A stretch of DNA of 36,050 bases, from NCBI GenBank assembly GCA_944328845.1, contig CALVHV010000009.1:1-36050 (forward strand). The letters are read 5' to 3'. Of this stretch, positions 14,320-21,036 are shown in pieces. The notes beneath the pieces are model-generated. The model did no database searches and was not told the DNA's origin. It worked only from the letters and a program-made list of their open reading frames with translations. Position 1 is the first letter of the stretch; each line of letters starts with the position of its first letter. A program made the position numbers and the translations under genes. The DNA is from an uncultured Clostridia bacterium. Its GTDB lineage: Bacteria > Bacillota > Clostridia > Christensenellales > Borkfalkiaceae.

Positions 14320-15636
14320 TTATGACAGCGCCCCTTCGATCTGCGCCGAGAGGGTGCCGATCTGTTCCAGGGCGCGCTCCGCAAGCAGCCGCTTTTTGAG
14401 CGCCTTGTCGCGGATGTGCGTTTCCAACGGCTGCAAGATGCCGTAGTTGGCGTTCATCGGCTGAAAGTCCGCGTTGGGCGTGCTGACGTGCAGCGCCAGC
14501 GAACCGCACACCGTGCGCGCGTCCCACGCCGCGGGCGGCTTGCCTTTGAGGCGCAGCGCGCAGCCGATCGCCGCAAGCATCCCGCTTGCCGCGCTTTCGA
14601 CATACCCTTCCACACCCGTCATCTGCCCCGCAAAGAACAGCTGCGGGCGCGTCTTCAGCGAAAAATCCGCGTTGAGAAGCAGGGGCGCATTTAAAAAAGT
14701 GTTGCGGTGCATCACCCCGTAACGCAGAAATTCCGCGTCGTGCAGGGCGGGGATCATCGAAAACACCCGCTTCTGCTCGGGAAATTTGAGATTTGTCTGG
14801 AACCCGACAAGATTGTACGCCGTCCCCGCGCAATTTTCCTTGCGCAGCTGCAACACCGCGTACGGACGCTTTCCGTCCCTGTCGTACAGGCCCACAGGCT
14901 TTAACATGCCGAAACGCAGCGTGTCCTTGCCGCGCGACGCCATGATCTCCACGGGCATGCACCCTTCGAACACGTCCCGCTTGTCAAAGTCGTGCACGAG
15001 CGCACGTTCCGCCGAACACAGCGCCTCGACAAACGCTTCGTATTCCTCTTTGGTCATGGGGCAGTTGACGTAGTCGCCGCTCCCCTCCCCTCTGCCGTAA
15101 CGGTCTGCCGTGAAGGTTTTGGAAAAATCGATGCTCGAAGCGGAGACAATGGGCGCCGCCGCGTCGTAAAAGTACAGGTTTCCGCCCAGTTTCTGCGCGA
15201 TGTCCTGCGCGAGCGCGTCCAGCGTGAGCGGACCCGTCGCCACGATGGCGTATCCCTCTTCGGGGAGCGCCGTCACTTCCTCGCACACCGTCTCTATCAG
15301 GGGATGCTGACGGATCTTTCGGGTAACGTAGTCGGAAAATGCTTCCCTGTCCACTGCCAAGGCCCCGCCCGCGGGTACCTTTGCCGCCTCCGCCGCCTGC
15401 ATGGTGAGCGAACCCAGCCGCCGCATTTCCTCTTTCAACAGCCCGCAGGCATTGCCGAAAACGTCGTTGCTCTTTAAGGAGTTGCTGCACACCAGTTCGG
15501 CATAGTTTTGCGAGCTGTGCGCGGGCGTGAATTTTTTCGGCTTGCTTTCGACGAGCCTGACGCGCACCCCGTGCGACGCCAGAAAATACGCCGCCTCGCA
15601 CCCCGCGAGCCCTGCGCCGACAACGGTGACCTGCAT
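14320..15636 (-). CDS. trmFO: tRNA:m5U54 methyltransferase, folate/FAD-dependent
   Basis: The product has 438 residues, normal for TrmFO. The enzyme uses methylene-tetrahydrofolate and FADH2 to make m5U54 in the T-loop of tRNAs. N-terminal dinucleotide site VVGAGLAGCEAAYFLA, followed by the family text HSSQNYAELVCSNSLKSN (with a conserved Cys) and, further on, YVNCPMTKEEYEAF, FEGCMPVEIMASRG, the FAD-contact region NLVGFQTNLKF and FAGQMTGVEGYVESA. The ATG at 15636 follows AAGGAG. It is the first gene of the hslVU unit, with a consensus promoter and a perfect CIRCE operator, so its expression is probably controlled by HrcA. Supply of methylene-THF links it functionally to GlyA. Confidence 0.96.
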   Translation of the reverse strand: MQVTVVGAGLAGCEAAYFLASHGVRVRLVESKPKKFTPAHSSQNYAELVCSNSLKSNDVFGNACGLLKEEMRRLGSLTMQAAEAAKVPAGGALAVDREAFSDYVTRKIRQHPLIETVCEEVTALPEEGYAIVATGPLTLDALAQDIAQKLGGNLYFYDAAAPIVSASSIDFSKTFTADRYGRGEGSGDYVNCPMTKEEYEAFVEALCSAERALVHDFDKRDVFEGCMPVEIMASRGKDTLRFGMLKPVGLYDRDGKRPYAVLQLRKENCAGTAYNLVGFQTNLKFPEQKRVFSMIPALHDAEFLRYGVMHRNTFLNAPLLLNADFSLKTRPQLFFAGQMTGVEGYVESAASGMLAAIGCALRLKGKPPAAWDARTVCGSLALHVSTPNADFQPMNANYGILQPLETHIRDKALKKRLLAERALEQIGTLSAQIEGALS

Positions 15637-15649
15637 ACTTTCTCCTTTT

Positions 15650-15676
15650 TTAGCACTCTTTTGTTTAGAGTGCTAA
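15650..15676 (-). promoter_or_regulatory. CIRCE operator (HrcA binding site)
   Basis: A perfect inverted repeat TTAGCACTC-N9-GAGTGCTAA lies 14 bases before the trmFO start and covers the expected transcription start of the promoter at 15681-15709. This is the exact CIRCE consensus bound by the heat-shock repressor HrcA. It places trmFO-hslV-hslU under class I heat-shock control. Confidence 0.96.
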
Positions 15677-15680
15677 AATT

Positions 15681-15709
15681 ATTATAATTCGTCCGTGCCC
15701 GCTTGTCAA
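15681..15709 (-). promoter_or_regulatory. Sigma-A promoter of trmFO-hslV-hslU
   Basis: On the minus strand: TTGACA (15709-15704), 17-bp spacer, TATAAT (15686-15681), all consensus. CIRCE starts five bases downstream of the -10 box, where repression of initiation is expected. Confidence 0.95.
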
Positions 15710-15766
15710 GGATTTTTTTGCAAAAAGCAGAAAATTCCTGCAAGGGCACGGCGCGGCGCACTGCAC

Positions 15767-15868
15767 GGCGCATCACTTTGTGCGGCGGTTCACACCGCGC
15801 AACGGGTCGTCCTACACGGCGGATCATCCTGCGCAAGGAGTCGTCCTGTAAGGCGGGGCGCTCTGCGC
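15767..15868. repeat. Three imperfect 34-bp tandem repeats, intergenic
   Basis: Units 15767-15800, 15801-15834 and 15835-15868. The last two agree at about 25 of 34 positions (shared GTCGTCCT, GGCGG, TGCGC); the first is more diverged but keeps GGCGG and the GCGC end. The repeats fill most of the gap between the topA terminator and the trmFO promoter. The 34-bp period is not a multiple of three, so coding is unlikely. Confidence 0.55.
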
Positions 15869-15937
15869 ACTGCCTTTTATAAAAAGGATATGCCGCCCGA
15901 AAACAACGCAGACCCGCGCGATCGACCCGCAAAGGGC

Positions 15938-15965
15938 AAAAAGCGACCGCATGCGGCCGCTTTTT
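15938..15965 (-). terminator. Terminator of topA
   Basis: A hairpin of AAAAAGCG.CCG with CGG.CGCTTTTT around CATG; the one A/C mismatch becomes a G-U pair in the minus-strand RNA. It begins three bases after the topA stop and has a U-tail. Confidence 0.85.
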
Positions 15966-15968
15966 GGT

Positions 15969-18314
15969 TTATTCGTCCTCGGAAGGGCGCTCTTGCGCAG
16001 CGCCCGATGCTCCTTTGGCTGCGCCGTCTTGCGGCGTTTCGGGTGCGTCTTTGGAAAAATCGCAGGAGGAACAGAGGATATTTTTCCCTTTTTTGATGAG
16101 GTATTTGCCGCACTTGGGGCACTTTTCGCCCGTGGGCTGTTCCCAGCTCATAAACTTGCACTTGGGATACGCCGAGCAGCTGTAAAAGATCTTGCCCGCC
16201 TTGCTCTTCATGCGGCGGGTGGGTGCGCCGCACACGGGACACACGCCCGCTTCTTCCGCGATGGGGCGGTTGGTATTGCACTTGGGACAGCTGAGATACT
16301 TTCCGTTTTTGCCGTTGCGGATGTACATCAGCGACCCGCACGTGGGGCATTTTTCCTTGGAGATCTCGCTGTCGAAAGGAAGGGTAGCGTTGCACTCGGG
16401 ATAGTTGGGGCAGGCAAGGAACTTGCCGAACTTGCCGCTCTTGACCACCATGTTGGCGCCGCATTTGGGGCACTTGGTGGAAGAGATCTCCGCGCCCTCG
16501 CTCTTGATGTTGGAGCACTCGGGGTAGTTGGAGCAGGCAAGGTACTTGCCGTAGCGGCCGCTCTTGCGGATCATGGGATGGCCGCACTTTTCGCAGAGGA
16601 TGTCCGTCTCCTCGTCGCCGTCGTTGGCGGCAAAGACGAGTTTTTCGGCAAAAGGCGGGTAAAAGTCCGCGATGATCTTGTGCCAGTCGGTGCCGCCCTC
16701 TTCGATGCCGTCCAGCTTATCTTCCATCTTTGCGGTAAAGCCGACGTCCATGATGTCGGTAAAGTACTTGACCAGAAGATCGGTGATCTCGAAGGCGACC
16801 TCGGTGGGCACCATGTATTTGCCCTCTTTGCCCACGTATTTGCGCTTATTGAGCACGGAAATGATGCTGGCGTAGGTGGAAGGTCTGCCGATGCCCTTGT
16901 CTTCCATCGCCTTGACGAGGGAAGCATCCGTATAGCGCAGGGGGGGCTTGGTGAACTTCTGCTCGGAAGTGAGGCGGATGAGGTCGAGCTCTTCCCCTTC
17001 TTTGAGGTTGGGCAGGAGTTTTCCGCTCTCCCCTTCCTCTTCCTCCTTTTTCACTTCCTGATAGGCGGCGGTAAAGCCCGCAAACTGCAGCGTTTTGCCG
17101 CTCGCCTTAAAGCCGTAGACGCCGTTGCGGATCTTGATCTGCATGCTGTTGTAGCGCGCCTCACTCATCTGCGAAGCGACGAAACGGTCGTAAATGAGCT
17201 TATAGACGTTATAATGCTTTTTGTCCAGCACCCCTTTCATGCTCTCGGGCGTGCGGGAAAGGTCGATGGGTCGGATGCACTCGTGCGCGTCCTGCGCGCC
17301 CTTTTTGGAGGCGTAGAAGTTGGGTTTTTCGGGCACGTATTCGGCGCCGTACTTGTCGGCGATGAAGGCGCGCGCTTTCTGCTGCGCTTCCGCGGAGACG
17401 CGCACCGAGTCGGTACGGATGTAGGTGACGAGGGCGATGTGCCCTTCCTGCTCGGTATCGATGCCCTCGTACAGATGCTGTGCGACGAGCATGACGTCCG
17501 GCGAGGTCATGCCGAACTTATTGGAGGCGTCCTGCTGCAGCGTGGAGGTGGTAAAAGGCGCGGGCGCATGCGATTTGGCGACCGTCTTTTTGATGTCCTG
17601 CACGATGTACGGGTTCTGCGCCAGTTCCGCGCGCACCTGTTCGTTTTCCTCTGCGGAGGACGGGAGATATTTTTTGCCGTTCTTTTCGCCGAGCAGCGCC
17701 TTGAAAGGCGCGAACTGTTTGGGTTTGTCCTGCAGTTCGGCGTTGAGGTTCCAGTACTCTTCGGGGACGAAGGCGCGGATCTCGCGCTCCCTGTCCACGA
17801 TGAGGCGCAGGGCGACCGACTGCACGCGGCCTGCGGACAGTCCCGAGCGGATGCGCTTGCAAAGCAGAGGCGAGAGCTTATAACCCACCAGCCTGTCCAG
17901 CACGCGGCGCGCCTGCTGGGCGTCGACGAGGTTGTAGTCGATCTCGCGCGGGTTTTGCAGAGCCTTGGTGACCGCCGAGGGAGAGATCTCGTTGAATTCG
18001 ATGCGGTTTTTGCCCTCTTTGAGCTTTAATACCTGCTTCAAGTGCCAGGAAATGGCTTCTCCTTCGCGGTCCGGGTCGGTTGCGAGGTAGACGTGGTCTG
18101 CCTTTGCCGCCTCGTCCGCCAGGCGCTTGATGACCGCCTTTTTATCGGGATTGTCCACGTACGTCGGCTCGAAGTTCTTTTCGATGTTGACGCCCAGACG
18201 CTTTTCGGGCAGGTCGCGCACGTGCCCGCCGGATGCGTCCACGCGGTACTTCCCCTTTAAATATTTGGAAATGGTCTTTGCCTTGGAAGGCGATTCTACG
18301 ATAATGAGATCCAT
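15969..18314 (-). CDS. topA: DNA topoisomerase I
   Basis: The product has 781 residues, a type IA topoisomerase that relaxes negative supercoils. The Toprim domain comes first (LIIVESPSKAKT at 3-14; metal-binding LATDPDREGEA at 77-87). LSAGRVQSVALRLIVDRERE at 159-178 belongs to the core, and the catalytic tyrosine is Tyr298 in YIRTDS. The C-terminal part holds a series of four- or three-cysteine zinc ribbons (CEKCG, CPKCG, CPTCG, CPVCG, CPKCG), about five in all, ending in an acidic, alanine-rich tail. The ATG at 18314 follows GGAG. It is the third gene of comM-dprA-topA, a conserved Firmicutes neighbourhood; dprA ends 31 bases upstream, so co-transcription is likely. Confidence 0.97.
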   Translation of the reverse strand: MDLIIVESPSKAKTISKYLKGKYRVDASGGHVRDLPEKRLGVNIEKNFEPTYVDNPDKKAVIKRLADEAAKADHVYLATDPDREGEAISWHLKQVLKLKEGKNRIEFNEISPSAVTKALQNPREIDYNLVDAQQARRVLDRLVGYKLSPLLCKRIRSGLSAGRVQSVALRLIVDREREIRAFVPEEYWNLNAELQDKPKQFAPFKALLGEKNGKKYLPSSAEENEQVRAELAQNPYIVQDIKKTVAKSHAPAPFTTSTLQQDASNKFGMTSPDVMLVAQHLYEGIDTEQEGHIALVTYIRTDSVRVSAEAQQKARAFIADKYGAEYVPEKPNFYASKKGAQDAHECIRPIDLSRTPESMKGVLDKKHYNVYKLIYDRFVASQMSEARYNSMQIKIRNGVYGFKASGKTLQFAGFTAAYQEVKKEEEEGESGKLLPNLKEGEELDLIRLTSEQKFTKPPLRYTDASLVKAMEDKGIGRPSTYASIISVLNKRKYVGKEGKYMVPTEVAFEITDLLVKYFTDIMDVGFTAKMEDKLDGIEEGGTDWHKIIADFYPPFAEKLVFAANDGDEETDILCEKCGHPMIRKSGRYGKYLACSNYPECSNIKSEGAEISSTKCPKCGANMVVKSGKFGKFLACPNYPECNATLPFDSEISKEKCPTCGSLMYIRNGKNGKYLSCPKCNTNRPIAEEAGVCPVCGAPTRRMKSKAGKIFYSCSAYPKCKFMSWEQPTGEKCPKCGKYLIKKGKNILCSSCDFSKDAPETPQDGAAKGASGAAQERPSEDE

Positions 18315-18345
18315 ATCTGAGTGCTCCTTTTTCCCCGCGGCGCGT

Positions 18346-19401
18346 TCAGCGCACGAGAGAATAGCGGTTGCCGCCCAGGGAAACGACGCGCCCCTTCATT
18401 TCCAGAAGGGTGAGGAGTGCGGAAAGCTCCTGCGGCTTTTCGCCCAGAAGTTCCGCCAGCTCGGCGGCGTGCATCGGCCGCTGACCGAGCAGTTCCAGCG
18501 CTTTCTCCTCCCGTTCGGAGAGGGTTTCGCTTCCCGTTTCGGTCAAGTTTATACCAAAAGCGGCGGCAATGTCAACTAATTTATCGGTGCATTTTGCGTA
18601 ATCTTTGAGCAGGGCGTTGCACCCGACGCCCGAAGCGATGCCCGGAGAATAGGGAAAAGCATACACGGGTTTGCCCAGCGCGCGGGCGGCGTTTGCCGTA
18701 AAAAAGGTGCCGCTCTGTTCGCCCGCGCTGACCACCAGCACCGCTTCCGACAGCGCCGCCACGATGCGGTTTCGCGCGGAAAAACGGTACACGGGGGCAT
18801 GAAACGGGGGCGGAAACTCGGACAGGAGCAGGCCCTCTTTGCGCAGACGGGCAAAGAGCGGGGCGTTGCAGGCGGGCCCCGCCACGAGCGAGCCTTCCGC
18901 CAGGACGCAGATCGCCCTGCGCCGCTCCAGCGCGCCGCGCAGGGCGGCGCTGTCCCCGCCTGCGGACGAACAGCTGACGACGGCATATTTCAAAGAAATG
19001 CCGCGCGCGTACTCTTCGGTGAGCTTTCCGATCTGCGGCAGGGTGCGGCGGGAACCCGTGATGGCGAACCCCGGCAGGGAGAGCAGGGAAAGATCCCCTT
19101 CGCAGTACAGGACGAGGGGCGGATCGGGAAGGGCGAGCAGTGCGGGCGGGTAGTCTTTGCCGTAGCGGGTGACGCAGACGACGCCGCGGCGGGCGTAGTC
19201 GGCAAGCAGCCGCTCGGTGCGCTCTTCTCCCCACTTTTCCAGCGCGGCAAACTCGCGCGCGTCCAGGACGCGGCGCGCCTCCTCCTTTTTCGAAAAAAGT
19301 TCCTGCGGAGGGATGCGGGAGAGCAGCTCTTCCCGCCGTGCGGGGGAAAATTGCAGATAGTCGAGCGCGATCGCGGCGCGCTCGGCCGACGAATAGATCA
19401 T
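18346..19401 (-). CDS. dprA: DNA-processing protein DprA (Smf), divergent
   Basis: The product has 351 residues. DprA binds incoming single-stranded DNA and loads RecA during transformation. Layout: an N-terminal helical SAM-like part, a Rossmann core with ITGSRRT, LLLSEFPPP, FSARNRIVAALSEAVLVVSA, SGTFFTANAARALGKPVYAFP and GVGCNALL, and a C-terminal winged helix (LLGQRPMHAAELAELLGEKP). The usual SGLARGIDSxAH segment is replaced by SCSSAGGDSAALRGAL, and TIAVLGSG by ICVLAEGS, so the core is divergent and some family functions may be altered. The ATG at 19401 lies 15 bases after the comM stop in a run of G. The neighbours comM and topA support the assignment. Confidence 0.92.
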   Translation of the reverse strand: MIYSSAERAAIALDYLQFSPARREELLSRIPPQELFSKKEEARRVLDAREFAALEKWGEERTERLLADYARRGVVCVTRYGKDYPPALLALPDPPLVLYCEGDLSLLSLPGFAITGSRRTLPQIGKLTEEYARGISLKYAVVSCSSAGGDSAALRGALERRRAICVLAEGSLVAGPACNAPLFARLRKEGLLLSEFPPPFHAPVYRFSARNRIVAALSEAVLVVSAGEQSGTFFTANAARALGKPVYAFPYSPGIASGVGCNALLKDYAKCTDKLVDIAAAFGINLTETGSETLSEREEKALELLGQRPMHAAELAELLGEKPQELSALLTLLEMKGRVVSLGGNRYSLVR

Positions 19402-19416
19402 GCGGCCCCCCCCCTT

Positions 19417-20940
19417 TTAGGCGTGGATGTCGTAGCTTCTGTACGACACCGCCTCTAAAATGTGCGCGGGGAGAATTTCCGCCTCGCCCGCGAGGTCTGC
19501 GATGGTGCGCGCCACCTTGACGATGCGCGAACGCGCCCTTGCGGAGAGTTTGAGCCGCTCGAAAGAGAGGCGCAGGATCTGCTCGCACGCGGGGGTCAGG
19601 GCGCAGAAGAGGGACATTTCCCGCTCGCCCATGTCCGCATTCGTATGCACGTGCGGGCTGTTTGCGAACCGCTCGCGCTGGACGGCGCGGGCGGCTTCCA
19701 CCCGTGCTTTGACGGCGGCGGAGCTCTCCTCCCTGCCCTCGGAAACGAGATCGTCGTACTTTACGGCGTCCACTTCCACCTGCAGATCGATGCGGTCGAG
19801 CAGCGGGCCGCTGAGACGGGCGCGGTACTTGTGGATGGCGGCGGCGGTGCAGGTGCAGGGGCGTTCGGTACTGCCGTAGTTGCCGCACGGGCAGGGATTC
19901 ATGCTGGCGCACAGCATGAAGTTGGCGGGAAAGGTGTACGCCCCGCTGCTGCGCGTGACGGTGATCTGCCCGTCTTCCAGCGGCTGGCGCAGCGATTCCA
20001 GCGCCGAACGGTGGTATTCGGGCAGTTCGTCGAGGAAGAGCACGCCGCCGTGCGCGAGGCTGATCTCGCCCGGCTTGACGGAGCGCGTGCCGCCGCCGCA
20101 AAGCGAAACGGTGGTCGCCGTATGGTGCGGGGTACGGAAAGGACGGCGGGTGACGATGCCCTCGGCGCCCAGCGTGCCCGCCACCGAATGGATCTTGGTC
20201 ACTTCCAGTGCCTCTTCGAAGGTCATGTCCGGCATGATGCCGGGGATGCAGCGGGCGAGCATGGTCTTGCCCGCGCCGGGCGGCCCTACCAACAGCAGGT
20301 TGTGCCCGCCCGCCACCGCCACTTCCAGCGCGCGCTTGGCGATCGCCTGGCCCTTGACAAAGGCGAGGTCGAACTTCTCTTCCGCCGCCTCGCCGCCGCG
20401 GTAGGACGCCGCCTCCAGCGGAACGAGGGGCGCGGCGCCCGACAGATGCGCGACGACCTGCGAGAGGTTTTGCGCCGCGTACGTCTTTGCGCCCGCGATA
20501 TACGCCGCCTCGCGGGCGTTGCCCGCGGGGATGATAAAGGTATCGAACCCGTGCGATTTTGCGGAAATGAGCAGGGGCAGAATGCCCGTAACGGGGCGCA
20601 GGCTGCCGTCCAGCGCCAGTTCGCCCAAAAAGATGATGCCGTCCGTGTCGCCCGAAAGCTGTTCGGTGGCTTTGAGGATGCCGACGGCGATGGCGAGGTC
20701 GAAGCAGCTCCCCTCCTTTTTCAGATCGGCGGGGGCGAGGTTGACGGTGATCTTCTGCGCGGGGAATTTTTTGCCGCTGTTTTTGAGGGCGGAGCGCACC
20801 CGCTCGCGGCTCTCTTTTACCGCCGCGTCGGGAAGCCCGACCAGCTCGTAAGAGGGCAGGCCGTTGTTGATATCCGTCTCTGCCTCGACGGGAACGCCGT
20901 CCAGGCCGTTGAGCGCTATGCTGGTTACTTTGGATAGCAT
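19417..20940 (-). CDS. comM: Mg-chelatase-like AAA ATPase ComM/YifB
   Basis: The product has 507 residues. The ComM/YifB family comprises hexameric AAA+ helicases that help branch migration when transformed DNA is integrated. The N-terminal domain (1-180) carries GLPSYELVGLPDAAVKESRE, the family signature. Then come Walker A GPPGAGKT at 219-226, HSVAGTLG, Walker B GGVLFLDELPEY, and a cysteine cluster NPCPCGNYGS followed by PCTCT. The C-terminal lid has LSARARSRIVKVARTIADL. The ATG at 20938-20940 follows GGAGG. It directly precedes dprA, so the two competence-type genes and topA form one unit. Only a weak promoter candidate (TATAAA at 20961-20966) is seen upstream. Confidence 0.95.
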   Translation of the reverse strand: MLSKVTSIALNGLDGVPVEAETDINNGLPSYELVGLPDAAVKESRERVRSALKNSGKKFPAQKITVNLAPADLKKEGSCFDLAIAVGILKATEQLSGDTDGIIFLGELALDGSLRPVTGILPLLISAKSHGFDTFIIPAGNAREAAYIAGAKTYAAQNLSQVVAHLSGAAPLVPLEAASYRGGEAAEEKFDLAFVKGQAIAKRALEVAVAGGHNLLLVGPPGAGKTMLARCIPGIMPDMTFEEALEVTKIHSVAGTLGAEGIVTRRPFRTPHHTATTVSLCGGGTRSVKPGEISLAHGGVLFLDELPEYHRSALESLRQPLEDGQITVTRSSGAYTFPANFMLCASMNPCPCGNYGSTERPCTCTAAAIHKYRARLSGPLLDRIDLQVEVDAVKYDDLVSEGREESSAAVKARVEAARAVQRERFANSPHVHTNADMGEREMSLFCALTPACEQILRLSFERLKLSARARSRIVKVARTIADLAGEAEILPAHILEAVSYRSYDIHA

Positions 20941-20991
20941 ATGCCGTTTACCTCCGCGATTTTATAGGTACGCTCCGCGTTTTTTGGGAGA

Positions 20992-21036
20992 AAAAGATGA
21001 AAATTCCGCGCCGCAGGCGCGGGCGCGGAAATTTTT
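20992..21036 (-). terminator. Terminator of the GT-C membrane protein gene
   Basis: Stem TTCCGCGCC (21004-21012) with GGCGCGGAA (21022-21030), extended by A/T pairs. It lies directly behind the stop codon, with TTTTCATCTTTTT as the minus-strand tail. Confidence 0.75.
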
